Below, one piece after another: positions 43,273 through 53,500 of a stretch of DNA of 64,000 bases (its first letter is position 1; each line of letters starts with the position of its first letter). Under the pieces are notes generated by a model. It ran no database searches. It was not told where the DNA came from and was given only the letters and a program-made list of their open reading frames with translations. Made by a program: the position numbers and the translations under genes. Origin of the DNA: Thalassospira marina (GTDB lineage: Bacteria; Pseudomonadota; Alphaproteobacteria; Rhodospirillales; Thalassospiraceae); the NCBI RefSeq assembly GCF_002844375.1, contig NZ_CP024200.1, positions 233,501 through 297,500 on the forward strand, given 5' to 3'.

Positions 43273-46127
43273 TGTTAAAGGTTTCCAAAGAACGTATTTT
43301 ATCGAAACTCAATACCTATAGCCGAGAAGCCCTGAAACGGGCCAGCGAAATGGCGATTGAACAAAGCCAGTTTGAAGTGACCGTCAGCCACCTGTTACTG
43401 GCGATGATGGAACAGCCCGGCGGGGATACCGGCAAGCTGTTATCCGTACTGCGTATTCAGCCCGAACGCCTGGAAGCCAAACTGCGCAAATCGCTGGATC
43501 ATGCGCGCCGCGGCGCACAGGACCTGCCGGAATTTGCTACCCTGCTGTTGGAGCTGTTGCAGGATGCCCTGATGCTGGGCAGTGGCGAGCTGGAAGAAGA
43601 CAATATCCGCACCGGAACGATTTTTGCCGCGGTTGCGCAAAACCCGGATCGTTATTGCCATTTTTATGTTTTTTCCGAATTTGAAGCCCTTGATAGCCGC
43701 GCCATCCTGACCGGTTTTTACGACCTGGTTAAAGGCAGCATGGAAGGCAATGGCGACCCCAATAATCCGGCCCGCGATGGTGGCGCCAATGGTGCGGGTG
43801 ATGCCCCGATCCAAAGCGAAAGTGCCCTGCACAAATTTGGCCGTAACATGACCGAACAGGCCAAAAACGGCGAGATTGACCCGGTATTTTGCCGTGATAC
43901 CGAAATCGCGCAAATGACCGATATCCTGTCACGCCGTCGCAAAAACAACCCCATTCTGGTGGGTGATCCGGGCGTGGGTAAAACCGCCCTGGCCGAGGGG
44001 CTGGCCCTTAAAATTGTTGAAGGCGATGTACCCGCCGCCCTGCAGGGTGCGGCCCTTTGGGAACTGGATTTGGGTGCGCTGCAGGCTGGTGCATCAGTAA
44101 AGGGTGAATTTGAACGCCGTCTTAAGGCCGTGCTGGATGAAGTGATCAGCGCGCCGGAAAAGATCGTGCTGTTTATTGACGAAGCCCACACCCTGATTGG
44201 CGGTGGTGCCGCGGCTGGCGGGTCGGATGCGGCCAATTTGTTGAAACCGGCACTGGCACGCGGACAGATCCGCGCAATTGCGGCCACTACCTGGTCGGAA
44301 TACAAAAAATACTTCGAAAAAGATGCCGCCCTGACCCGTCGTTTCCAGTTGATCAAACTGGCTGAACCGACGATTGACCAGTGCGTTACCATCCTGCGGG
44401 GCCTGCGCCCGCAATATGAAAGCCAGCATAACGTATATATTTCCGATGCTGCCCTGCATGCTGCAGCCGCCCTTTCAGTGCGCTATCTGACGGGCCGTCA
44501 GCTACCCGACAAGGCGTTTGACGTGCTCGATACCGCAGCTGTCCGTGTTGCTGCGGGCCAGTCGGCCCAGCCGCGCGAACTGGACTGGCTGAACAAACGC
44601 ATTGCCATGCTTGAACGCGAACGCAAAGACCGCGACCGCGACAGCCGCATGGCCGCCATCGGGGCAGGCAGCACGGGCGACCATATCGAAGAAACGATAG
44701 CCCGCCTTCATGCCCAGGCCGAAAAATTGCAGCATCGCTGGCAGGTCGAAAAACAGAAGGTCAACCGCGTTATTGAACTGCGCACCCTGATTGCCAAGGG
44801 CCACGATGCAGCCAATGACGAAACCGGCCATGCTGCCAATATTGATGACGATGCAGATACCGCGCTGGCAACGACCGCCGAAAATGAAGCGGACGCAACC
44901 AGTGCATCCGAACAGTACGACCCCGAAGCACTGCGTGCCGAAATTGTTGCCCTGCTGGCTGAACTGCGCGACGCACGGCGTAATGAAACGGCACTGGTTG
45001 AATTTGAAGTGGGCGAAGGCGTTATTGCCGATGTCATTTCAGATTGGACCGGCGTTCCCGCCGCTGCCATGTCCGATGATGATGCGGATCGTATCCTTGG
45101 CCTTGGCGATGCATTGCGCAGCGTGATCAAAGGCCAGGACCTGGCGATTGAGGTTATCCACGACCGCATGAAGGCTGCCCGCCTTGACCTGGTGCGTGAC
45201 AGTGCACCGCGCGGGGTGTTCTTGCTGGTGGGGCCGTCCGGGGTTGGTAAAACCGAAACGGCAGAACAGGTGGCCCTTAACCTGTTTGGCGGTCGCCAGT
45301 TCCTCAGTGTGATCAACATGTCCGAATATCAGGAAAAACACACTGTTTCGCGCCTGATTGGGTCACCCCCTGGCTATGTCGGTTATGGCGAAGGCGGCAT
45401 CCTGACCGAGGCCATCCGCAAGATGCCCTATTCGGTCGTGCTGCTTGACGAGGTCGAAAAGGCCCATCCTGATGTGATGAATATTTTCTATCAGGGGTTC
45501 GATAAAGGCGTGATCAATGACGGCGAAGGCCGTGAAATTGATTGCCGCAATGTGGTGTTTTTCATGACCTCGAACCTGGGGTCGGATGCCCTGATGCAAA
45601 ACCGTGAGACGGTTGAAAATGCATCGATGGAGGCCTTGGAAAAGGCCCTTCGCCCGCATCTGCAGGAACATTTCAAACCGGCCCTTCTGGCCCGTATGCG
45701 CATCCTGTGTTTCAAACCGCTTTCCAGCGAAAGCATCCAGCAGATCATTGATCTGAAACTTAATGGCCTTGCTGCCCGCCTTAAAAAGGTACGTGGCATG
45801 GACCTGCGCTGGAATGATGCGGTTTTGGCCCTGATCGAAGATTTGTGTGCCCATGCCGATAATGGCGCCCGCATGGTTGAGCAGGTGATTGACCGCTGGA
45901 TTTTGCCCAGCATCGCCGAAGAAGCCCTGCAACGCATTTCCGATCATGCCAGCCTTGATGCGCTGGAACTTGATGCCGCCGATGGTGGCTTTGTCATGAC
46001 CTTCCTGCCGGAAACGGCAAATGAAACGGCGGTCGATGATGGGGAAGGGGCCGGTGACGCCGAAAATGCCGATGGTTCGCAAACCGATGATGCGGACTTC
46101 GCCGAGAAAGAGGCCCGGGCAGGATGA
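43272..46127 (+). CDS. tssH: T6SS AAA+ ATPase TssH (ClpV)
   Basis: 951 residues. A Clp N-domain (1-150) is followed by AAA1 (Walker A GDPGVGKTAL, Walker B VLFIDEAHTLIGGG), a coiled middle domain, and AAA2 (Walker A GPSGVGKTET, Walker B VVLLDEVEKAHP). ClpV disassembles the contracted TssBC sheath. Two acidic, alanine-rich insertions are unusual: about residues 515-555 in the middle domain and the C-terminal tail (about 915-951). The tssL stop and tssH ATG share bases; the tail overlaps the next gene by 4 bp. Confidence 0.96.
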   Translation: MLKVSKERILSKLNTYSREALKRASEMAIEQSQFEVTVSHLLLAMMEQPGGDTGKLLSVLRIQPERLEAKLRKSLDHARRGAQDLPEFATLLLELLQDALMLGSGELEEDNIRTGTIFAAVAQNPDRYCHFYVFSEFEALDSRAILTGFYDLVKGSMEGNGDPNNPARDGGANGAGDAPIQSESALHKFGRNMTEQAKNGEIDPVFCRDTEIAQMTDILSRRRKNNPILVGDPGVGKTALAEGLALKIVEGDVPAALQGAALWELDLGALQAGASVKGEFERRLKAVLDEVISAPEKIVLFIDEAHTLIGGGAAAGGSDAANLLKPALARGQIRAIAATTWSEYKKYFEKDAALTRRFQLIKLAEPTIDQCVTILRGLRPQYESQHNVYISDAALHAAAALSVRYLTGRQLPDKAFDVLDTAAVRVAAGQSAQPRELDWLNKRIAMLERERKDRDRDSRMAAIGAGSTGDHIEETIARLHAQAEKLQHRWQVEKQKVNRVIELRTLIAKGHDAANDETGHAANIDDDADTALATTAENEADATSASEQYDPEALRAEIVALLAELRDARRNETALVEFEVGEGVIADVISDWTGVPAAAMSDDDADRILGLGDALRSVIKGQDLAIEVIHDRMKAARLDLVRDSAPRGVFLLVGPSGVGKTETAEQVALNLFGGRQFLSVINMSEYQEKHTVSRLIGSPPGYVGYGEGGILTEAIRKMPYSVVLLDEVEKAHPDVMNIFYQGFDKGVINDGEGREIDCRNVVFFMTSNLGSDALMQNRETVENASMEALEKALRPHLQEHFKPALLARMRILCFKPLSSESIQQIIDLKLNGLAARLKKVRGMDLRWNDAVLALIEDLCAHADNGARMVEQVIDRWILPSIAEEALQRISDHASLDALELDAADGGFVMTFLPETANETAVDDGEGAGDAENADGSQTDDADFAEKEARAG

Positions 46128-47686
46128 ACATGATCGATCAGTTCAATATGCGCGATCATTTTGTCTCGCTGTGCAATCTGGTGAACCAGACACGGCTGGA
46201 TGGCGTGCTGGTCCAAAGTGGCGAATTGATCGCCAATATGACCGGCGGTCGCATTGCGCTGATCTATCTGCTTGATGCAACCGGGCGCAACCTGGTGCTT
46301 TCAGGTGGTTATGCCCACGGGTTTTCAACCTGGGCACCGGGCTCGCTTGTGCATCCCTTGCAGGGCGGCGGTGGTTCGCCCGTATGCCCGTTAACCCAGG
46401 TTGCCTTTACCGGCAAAACCCTGTGCCTCGATAACGGCATGGCAGGCTATGACATTTCCCCCGTGACCAAAGCGATCGACGGGTTAAGCCTGCCGACCCA
46501 TATGGCGGTTTTGCCACTTGCACGTGCCAATGCCGATTTTCTTGGGGTTGCTGTGGTTCTGGCCGACGGGGCGATTGCCCCCTGGCTGGACCGCAGTGTG
46601 ACCCGCCAAATCCTGCGTGCAGTGTCGTCATCCATCGAAACCCGCCAGGTCGTTGCCGGGCAGGAAAACGAAAAGGCGATGCTGGAAAAATCACTGGCCC
46701 GCGCCGAAGGGGACCGCATGTCCCTGCGGCGGCGGGTCACAGGGCGGCTTTCCAAACGCCTGATCGGCCGGTCGCGCCCGATGCAGATTTTGCGTGAAAA
46801 AGTTGCCCATCTGGCCGGTAAAACCGGGCCGGTCATGATTTTGGGTGACGATGGTGTGGGTAAGGAAAAAGTCGCCCGCGCCATGCACGAACATTCGATC
46901 CAGTCTTCGGCACCGTTTGTTTATGTAAACTGCGCCAGCCTGTCGGCCGATATTTTCGCCCCCGAACTGTTCGGGCATAAACGCGGCGCGATCAAGGGTG
47001 TTGCCAGTGCGCGCAAGGGCCTTTTGCGCAAGGCGGGCAATGGTGTGCTTTATCTTGATGGCATCGACCGCCTGTGTGGTCCCAGCCAGGAAATGCTGCT
47101 GCGTTTGCTGGAAACACGGCAATATCGCCCGCTGGGCAGCGAACGCGATATGGAACTGTCTGCCCGTATCATTGTTTCGGCACGGTCCGATCTTTCGGTA
47201 CGCGCGCAGGAAGGCGCGTTTTTACCCGGCCTTTATTACCGCCTGCGTGAAACCACCGTTACCGTACCTTCCCTTGGCGAATGCCGCGAGGATATCGGCG
47301 ATATCGTCCATGCCGTTCTTGCCGGGATCGAACGTGAAGAAAAACGCCATTTGAAACTTCACCCCACCGCCTTTGCCTTTCTTTCGCAGCGCCCCTTTGC
47401 CGGGGATCGCCGCGAACTGGAAGGCTTGACCCGCCTTGCTGCCAGCGATGCCGAAGACGGCACCATGCTGACCGTGGCGCATTTCCAGGCGGTGGACGCG
47501 GCAGCAATGCCCGAAAACGCATCATCGCCGGGGGTTTTACCCCTGCCCGAGGCAATGGCGATGTTTGAACAGGACCTGATTACACGTGCATTGGCGCAAA
47601 CCGATGGCAACCGTACCACGGCGGCGCAGATGCTGGGTGTCCCCAAAAGAACACTGGCTGATAAATGCAAAAAATACGGACTGTAG
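46124..47686 (+). CDS. Degenerate sigma-54-activator-like T6SS regulator (VasH-like)
   Basis: 520 residues. An N-terminal GAF-like sensory region (about 15-190) is followed by an AAA+ domain of enhancer-binding-protein type and a C-terminal Fis-type HTH (NRTTAAQMLGVPKRTLADKCKKYGL). The AAA+ core is altered. Walker A is GDDGVGKE (241-248). The GAFTGA loop that contacts sigma-54 is GAIKGV (288-293), and Walker B has DG (312-313) instead of DE. It is therefore unlikely to remodel sigma-54 holoenzyme in the standard way, although it may still bind DNA. It sits inside the tss operon after clpV, where VasH is encoded in other systems. Confidence 0.88.
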   Translation: MNMIDQFNMRDHFVSLCNLVNQTRLDGVLVQSGELIANMTGGRIALIYLLDATGRNLVLSGGYAHGFSTWAPGSLVHPLQGGGGSPVCPLTQVAFTGKTLCLDNGMAGYDISPVTKAIDGLSLPTHMAVLPLARANADFLGVAVVLADGAIAPWLDRSVTRQILRAVSSSIETRQVVAGQENEKAMLEKSLARAEGDRMSLRRRVTGRLSKRLIGRSRPMQILREKVAHLAGKTGPVMILGDDGVGKEKVARAMHEHSIQSSAPFVYVNCASLSADIFAPELFGHKRGAIKGVASARKGLLRKAGNGVLYLDGIDRLCGPSQEMLLRLLETRQYRPLGSERDMELSARIIVSARSDLSVRAQEGAFLPGLYYRLRETTVTVPSLGECREDIGDIVHAVLAGIEREEKRHLKLHPTAFAFLSQRPFAGDRRELEGLTRLAASDAEDGTMLTVAHFQAVDAAAMPENASSPGVLPLPEAMAMFEQDLITRALAQTDGNRTTAAQMLGVPKRTLADKCKKYGL

Positions 47687-48468
47687 GTGTTATGGCCATG
47701 ATGGTGGTGTGTGGCGCCAGCATAAATGCCAATGCCCAAACTGTGATTGATGATGATGCCCTGGCGGCCTGCTTCACAACGGCCAACCGCCTGGACCGGC
47801 TGGGCTGTTATGACAGCCTGCTGGGTCGGCCGGGCATGGGTGACGAAGGTGTTGCCATCGCGCAACCCGTTGAAACCGATGATGAAAAAACGCCACTGGC
47901 CGTAAGCTATGTGAACGGCTTTTTGCGGTCGGCCAATGTCACGCCGGAAGGTGTGGCTGTGACGCTTCTGGACCATAAAAGCGGGGCCAAAATTACCGGG
48001 CCGAATGGTGATTTGCTGGACCGTATCAACCCGCCCCGCGATATGGCCGATTTTGACCAGCTTCGCCGTCAGGCCGACCTTTACCTTGCATTACCAGCTT
48101 TGGCCGATGCCGGGGAAAAGGGTGCAATGCTGGTCAGTTGTGAAAACAACATCACGCGGATGCGCCTGATGTGGATGGATGGTTTTTCCGGCCGCACCGT
48201 GAATGCCCGCTTTCTTTATGGCGGTAGCATTTCGCAGGAAAACGCCACCGGCACGCTTTTGCGGGTGAACGGCCAGGGGCACATCCTCGAAACCCCGCGC
48301 GGGCTGGAAAGCATCCGCCTTTTAAAGACGATTACCGATGGCAGCAGAATTCAGGTGTCGGTTGATGCCGGAAACGAACAGCGTTCGCTGTTTTTCGATG
48401 CTGATGCATTGCGCAGCGCGCTTCCGATGATGGGCCGCCATTGCGCATGGAAAATGGATAGCAGGTAG
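47665..48468 (+). CDS. tagO: T6SS-associated periplasmic protein TagO/VasI
   Basis: 267 residues. The start is ATG 47665, inside the end of the regulator gene; its product has a proper signal peptide (MQKIRTVGVMAMMVV...NANA). ATG 47692 would lose the basic n-region. The mature part begins with DALAACFTTANRLDRLGCYDSL, the conserved N-terminus of VasI/TagO proteins, and has single cysteines near MLVSCENN and RHCAWKM. Found in many T6SS loci next to tssM; its role is accessory and poorly defined. It lies 13 bp before tssM. Confidence 0.82.
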   Translation: MQKIRTVGVMAMMVVCGASINANAQTVIDDDALAACFTTANRLDRLGCYDSLLGRPGMGDEGVAIAQPVETDDEKTPLAVSYVNGFLRSANVTPEGVAVTLLDHKSGAKITGPNGDLLDRINPPRDMADFDQLRRQADLYLALPALADAGEKGAMLVSCENNITRMRLMWMDGFSGRTVNARFLYGGSISQENATGTLLRVNGQGHILETPRGLESIRLLKTITDGSRIQVSVDAGNEQRSLFFDADALRSALPMMGRHCAWKMDSR

Positions 48469-48481
48469 GCAGGGCAGGAAA

Positions 48482-51400
48482 ATGGTTAGGCGATTATTCA
48501 ATATTCTCAAAAAACTGCTGCGTCCGCTGGTACTGGTTGCAGTGTTCAGCCTGATTATGGCGCCGGTCATTTATTTCTTCGGCGAGCGTATCGGCACCCA
48601 TGGCGTTTATCCCTTCAAGGATGAAGGCATCCGGTTTGTGGTATCGGCCGGGTTGCTTATTCTGTCCATTTGCCTGTTTCTTTTTATGGCCATTCGTGCG
48701 GTTGTGCGCTGGTGGCTGGCACGTCGCAATGCCAGCTCGCGCCAGCCGTCCGAGGAAGAAATGGAAAAAACCGCCATGGCGGCGGTCTTTGACCGGGCGA
48801 TGACGGTGATCCGCAATCGCTGGTCAGGCGAGGGGCGTGGGGTTTACAGCCTGCCCTGGTATCTGGTGCTGGGCCAGTCAGGCAGCGGCAAAACCAGCCT
48901 GATCGAAAATGGCGATTTGCGCTTTCCGATTGACCATGAAATCGAACTTGATTTGCGCGAATTGCCGCCGCGTCAGGCCAACCATTTCTTTTCCTGGCGC
49001 GTTGCCGGTAACGAGGCTGTGCTGCTGGATTTGAATGGCGATTATTTCCGCCCGCAACAGCGCCGCTCATCGGTTGAAAATGCCCTGTGGGATGCGTTTT
49101 TAAGCAACTTGCAACGGGTGCGTCCGCGCCGCCCGATCAATGGTATCGTGCTGGCAATTGATTTGTCCGAATTTATGGGCATGTCCTTTAACCAGCGCGA
49201 AAACTATGCCTTGGAAATCCGTCGTATCATCAATGATGCTGTGGACCGCCTTGGCACCCGCATGACCATTCATCTTGCTTTCACCAAGCTCGACCAGGTT
49301 GCAGGCTTTGCCGATTATTTCGCAACGCTTAGCGCTGCTGATCGCGAAATGCTGTATGGCTTCCATTTCCTTTATGAAGGCCGCCATACCCCGGAATGGC
49401 TGGATCAGTTCGACAAACAATACAGCGAATATCTGGATCGTTTGCATCTGCGCCTGAAAAAACGGGTGCTGGAACTTAAATCCGCCAATAGCCGTCAGGA
49501 AGCCTTTTCGTTCTATCGAACCTTCCTGGGTCTGGAAGCACCTTTGCGGTCCTTCCTTGAGGGGGCATTATCGCCCGATAAATTTACAACGCCGCCGCTG
49601 GTGCGGGGATTGTATTTCTTCAGTAACCGTCAGGAAAATGCACCGCGCAACGTGTTCCTCGAAGCCGTTGGCCAGCGTTACGCCCTGCCAGCCCCGCTTT
49701 ATGGCACCAGCCAGAACACGTCCTATCCTTATTTTGTGACGTCGTTCCTTAAAAAGGTGGTCTTCCCCGAAGCAGGCCTTGCCGGTAACAATTTCCGTGT
49801 AGAGGAACGCTATCGCAAACGTATTCTTATGTCGTTTGGTATTGGCGCGGCAGCCTGCATTGTTGGCGCGTTTTATTGGAATGACCGCTACCAGATCAAT
49901 ATGGAACGCGCGCAGGATGTGTTGGCAAAGACTGAAGCATTCAGCAAGGCTGCTGCCCGCGCCAGCCTTGATCCGACCGGCAAGCAATATTTGCAGCCGT
50001 TAAATGAACTGCGCGCCGCCATTGACGAATTTGGTGATTACCGCGATGTCGGGCCGGTGCAGGCACAATTGACCCTGTATCAGGGCCGCGATATTGGCCC
50101 GATCATTGACCGCGCCTATAATTACGAACTGCACCGCGAATTTGCACCGGCTCTGGTGGCCGGGCTGGCCCGTAACCTTCGTTCTGTCTGCCCCAAGGGT
50201 GGGGACAAGGAACTCGATTATCTGCGGGTCTATCGCATGATGGCCGAGATGGACGGGCGTGATAACGCCATTGTCGATGGCTATTTCAACCAGCTTTGGG
50301 ATACGCGCCTGAAACGCGAACCGCAAATCCGCGAACAGCTGGCCGCCCACCTGGATTACATGCTGGACCGCAATCCCCAGGCTTACGAGGTTGATGCCAA
50401 CCTGGTCGCCCAGGCGCAGCGTGACCTTAGCCAACAAACACCGTTCCGCCGTGTTTATCGCACGATACGATCGCGCACGACACAACAGCTTTCCAAACCG
50501 CTGGAACTGCCGATTGCGGCCGGGGCACCTTTTAACGTTGTTTATCAGCCGGTTGACCTTGAACAGGACCAAGCGGCCGTTGAAACCGAAGGCAATGGCC
50601 TGGCCGCAGCACGCGATTGCAGCGTACAAAGTGTCAGCGACCCGGATCAGGGACCGTTTGAAATTCCGCGGTTTTTCACCAAAAAGCAGTATCACGCCAT
50701 GTTCGTGCCGCAGCTTGAACAGGTGGCAAAGGTTGCCGGTGATGATTTGTGGGTTCTGGGCAAGCTTGAAACCAGCACCATCACCGAGGCCGATTACGAT
50801 GACATTCGCAACCGTGTCCGCGAAAGCTATGTGAATGATTATATCGGTTCATGGAAACACGGCCTGAATTCGATGCAGGTTCGCCCGTTTGTCGATATCA
50901 AACAGGCCACCGAAATCCTTCATACGCTGGCCGATGGCAATAACCCGATCCGCCGGGTTGCCGAACTGGTGCGTGATAATTCGGTTCTGTATGAACCCAA
51001 AGAAGCCGCCAGCGGTGAAGATGGCGAAAACCTTGCCGATCAGGTTGATTTTGATACGCCCGAAGATCCTAACCGGGTTGCCGCACGCGATATCAAACGC
51101 GAGTTCGCCGATATCCGCGAAATGCTGGCCGATCGCCCCGATGGCGGCCCGTCCAACATGGATGAAATCGAAGACGCGCTGGGGTCTGTCTACCAGTATA
51201 TGAAGGCCGTACGCGATGCATCCGACCCCAATACAAGATCGCTTGAACTGGCCATTGAACGGGCCAAGCTTGCCGGTGATGACCCCATCTTTGTCCTTGA
51301 ACGGGTGGCGGAACGGACACCTGCGCCCTTTGGCGAACATTTGCAGTCGGTTGCCAATCAGTCCTGGGGTGTGATCATGCGTGGGGCGTCGGTTGCGCTG

Positions 51401-52111
51401 GGTCGCAAATGGCACGATCAGGTTTATGGGGCCTATCAGCGGCTTATCGCGGGCAAGTATCCGTTTAACCGTAAATCCGGCAATGATTTGCCCCTGAAAG
51501 ATTTTGAAGAATTTTTCCGTCCCGGTGGCATCCTTGATGCGTTCTACAAACAGGAATTGCTTACCTTTGTAGATGAAAACAGCGGAAAACCAAAAGTGAT
51601 TGATGGTCAGTCCATTACGGTCGATCGCAACTTTACGACCCAGTTGCGTGCCGCAATGAACATCACCAAAAGCTTCTTTAACCAGACAGGTGATCTGTCG
51701 GTTGAATTCAGCGTCGCCCCGGCTGGCATGAATGCCAATATCAGCCGTGCGGTTCTGAATTTCGAGGGCCAGCTTGTTGTCAGCAGCCACGGCCCCAGCC
51801 GGCCGATCACGGTTTTCTGGCCCAACATTATCGATGGTCCGGCATCGTCCCGTGTTGATATGTCAGCACTTTCGGGTTCGGGGCGGTCAATGGCCAAACA
51901 GTTCGATGGGCCCTGGTCGTTCCTGCATCTTTATGACGCGGCCAAAAAATCGAACCTCGGTAATAATTCAGTTGACATCACCTTTGCCAATGCCAACGGC
52001 CAGACTGCGACATTCCGTGTTCGCCCGGAAGCCCGTGTGAATGCGTTTTTCAACAGTCCGCTCAGCGGCTTCTCATTGCCCAGAAATCTCCATGGGGGAC
52101 TATCTTCATGA
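48482..52111 (+). CDS. tssM: T6SS inner-membrane core protein TssM (IcmF)
   Basis: 1209 residues. Two N-terminal membrane helices (about 10-35 and 50-75), a cytoplasmic NTPase-like domain with an intact Walker A (LGQSGSGKTSLIENG, about 135-145), a third helix near 450-470 (LMSFGIGAAACIVGAFYW), then a large periplasmic region ending in the TssJ-binding beta domain (FEGQLVVSSHGPSRPITVFWP...). It forms the TssJLM channel through the envelope. It overlaps the next gene by 4 bp. Confidence 0.96.
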   Translation: MVRRLFNILKKLLRPLVLVAVFSLIMAPVIYFFGERIGTHGVYPFKDEGIRFVVSAGLLILSICLFLFMAIRAVVRWWLARRNASSRQPSEEEMEKTAMAAVFDRAMTVIRNRWSGEGRGVYSLPWYLVLGQSGSGKTSLIENGDLRFPIDHEIELDLRELPPRQANHFFSWRVAGNEAVLLDLNGDYFRPQQRRSSVENALWDAFLSNLQRVRPRRPINGIVLAIDLSEFMGMSFNQRENYALEIRRIINDAVDRLGTRMTIHLAFTKLDQVAGFADYFATLSAADREMLYGFHFLYEGRHTPEWLDQFDKQYSEYLDRLHLRLKKRVLELKSANSRQEAFSFYRTFLGLEAPLRSFLEGALSPDKFTTPPLVRGLYFFSNRQENAPRNVFLEAVGQRYALPAPLYGTSQNTSYPYFVTSFLKKVVFPEAGLAGNNFRVEERYRKRILMSFGIGAAACIVGAFYWNDRYQINMERAQDVLAKTEAFSKAAARASLDPTGKQYLQPLNELRAAIDEFGDYRDVGPVQAQLTLYQGRDIGPIIDRAYNYELHREFAPALVAGLARNLRSVCPKGGDKELDYLRVYRMMAEMDGRDNAIVDGYFNQLWDTRLKREPQIREQLAAHLDYMLDRNPQAYEVDANLVAQAQRDLSQQTPFRRVYRTIRSRTTQQLSKPLELPIAAGAPFNVVYQPVDLEQDQAAVETEGNGLAAARDCSVQSVSDPDQGPFEIPRFFTKKQYHAMFVPQLEQVAKVAGDDLWVLGKLETSTITEADYDDIRNRVRESYVNDYIGSWKHGLNSMQVRPFVDIKQATEILHTLADGNNPIRRVAELVRDNSVLYEPKEAASGEDGENLADQVDFDTPEDPNRVAARDIKREFADIREMLADRPDGGPSNMDEIEDALGSVYQYMKAVRDASDPNTRSLELAIERAKLAGDDPIFVLERVAERTPAPFGEHLQSVANQSWGVIMRGASVALGRKWHDQVYGAYQRLIAGKYPFNRKSGNDLPLKDFEEFFRPGGILDAFYKQELLTFVDENSGKPKVIDGQSITVDRNFTTQLRAAMNITKSFFNQTGDLSVEFSVAPAGMNANISRAVLNFEGQLVVSSHGPSRPITVFWPNIIDGPASSRVDMSALSGSGRSMAKQFDGPWSFLHLYDAAKKSNLGNNSVDITFANANGQTATFRVRPEARVNAFFNSPLSGFSLPRNLHGGLSS

Positions 52112-53499
52112 CCAGAACCGGTATTTGTACTTTAACGGCTGTTGCAACGGTAATGATGCTTTCGGGCTGCGCCAGCCCGGGATCATCCATCCCCCAGGCG
52201 GGTAAAACCTATACCGGCCCGCTTAGCGCCGAGGCCGAGGCCAAATTGCGCGCCAAGGGCTATGGCATGTCGGATGCCGAACGCGACAAGCTCAAACAGA
52301 TTGACCGGGACCGCCTTGCCGCCACGTTTGATTTCCAGAAACTGGGCCAGCCGGTTGAAAGCCCGTTTGCCGGTTTCGGGTTTGTCGGGGCGGAAAATAT
52401 GCCCTATGCGGTTTATCGCAATGGCAAGGCCGTTACCTTTACCCCCGAAGGTACAGATACCGAACTTGAACAGGTTGCGCCGCGCCTGAACGGGGTGATG
52501 CTGGCGGGCAAGGATATGGAACGCATTGTTGGCGAAAGCCCGCGCGGCACCATGATGTCGTGGAACACCGCCGATCTGTCCCAGCAGGTGGTTTTACGCC
52601 CGCAAAACAGCACCTTTGGCCTGACCAATGTTTATGATGTGGGGGCCATTGCGGATTCACCCTATCTGGCGATGGCGGTTGAAGGTGGCCGGGTTGAATT
52701 GTGGGATCTTGCGGCAGGTGAGATGGTTGAATTCACCGAAAACAAGGTTTCCCAGCCCCGCCAGGTGATGGATGGCAGCGCCTATGATGATGTCATTTAT
52801 GGCACCAATCGCGGCGAGATCGAAGAATGGAAACCATCGGTCGATACCACCCGTCTTTATGCCCATGCGGGTCCTGTTCTTGATATCGCCAGTGTTGGCG
52901 GGCGTGATCTGATCGTATCATCGGCCAAGGATGGCACGGTTACGATCTATGATCGCAAGAAAGGCGAAATCGTCCATACCCTGGAATTTGATACCGTTGT
53001 TTATAACATCGAAGTATCGCCTGACAACCGCTATGCCGCGATTTTCCAGACATTCGGATCGCCCTATTATATCGACTTTGATGCCATGGAATCCCGCCGT
53101 CTTTATGTAGGTTCGGGCGCGCATGTGACGCAGGGTCGCTTTGCCAAAAATGGCAGCCTGCTTCTGGCACGCGAAGATAATGATGTGATCCGTATCTGGA
53201 GCACGGAACGCAACAGTCTGGTTGCCAAAATTGCCCCGGAGCAGGGTGGCGGTATTGTCGGCTATGATGTGTCCGATGCCCTGGGTCTGATTGCAGTGGC
53301 AACGACCGAAGGCAATGTTGAATATTGGGACCTGGAAACCGGCCGTTATATTCGCACAGCTTTCCACACCGATACGCCGCTGGTGGGTGTTGAAATCAGC
53401 CCCGATGGCACGCGTGCCGTTGTTGCACAGGCCGATGGGCAGCTTGCCCGCTGGCGCGTGATGGCGGACCAGCCGGCACAAACTTTCATGTTTGACTGA
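52108..53499 (+). CDS. WD40-like beta-propeller lipoprotein within the T6SS operon
   Basis: 463 residues. The lipoprotein signal ends in LSGC (C21). From about residue 150 the sequence shows repeated WD40-like blades: VELWDLAAGEMVEF, GEIEEWKPSV, GTVTIYDRKKGEIVHTLEF, VIRIWSTERNSLVAKI, VEYWDLETGRYIRT and GQLARWRVM, spaced about 40-50 residues. It is embedded between tssM and tssA with a 4-bp overlap upstream and 1 bp downstream, so it is part of the machine's operon. It is not one of the known core components. An envelope scaffold touching TssJ/TssM is a reasonable guess. Confidence 0.85.
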   Translation: MTRTGICTLTAVATVMMLSGCASPGSSIPQAGKTYTGPLSAEAEAKLRAKGYGMSDAERDKLKQIDRDRLAATFDFQKLGQPVESPFAGFGFVGAENMPYAVYRNGKAVTFTPEGTDTELEQVAPRLNGVMLAGKDMERIVGESPRGTMMSWNTADLSQQVVLRPQNSTFGLTNVYDVGAIADSPYLAMAVEGGRVELWDLAAGEMVEFTENKVSQPRQVMDGSAYDDVIYGTNRGEIEEWKPSVDTTRLYAHAGPVLDIASVGGRDLIVSSAKDGTVTIYDRKKGEIVHTLEFDTVVYNIEVSPDNRYAAIFQTFGSPYYIDFDAMESRRLYVGSGAHVTQGRFAKNGSLLLAREDNDVIRIWSTERNSLVAKIAPEQGGGIVGYDVSDALGLIAVATTEGNVEYWDLETGRYIRTAFHTDTPLVGVEISPDGTRAVVAQADGQLARWRVMADQPAQTFMFD

Positions 53500-53500
53500 C

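Noticed and set aside
50849..51790. 313-codon minus-strand open frame inside tssM
   Set aside because: Antisense to an unmistakable TssM periplasmic region.
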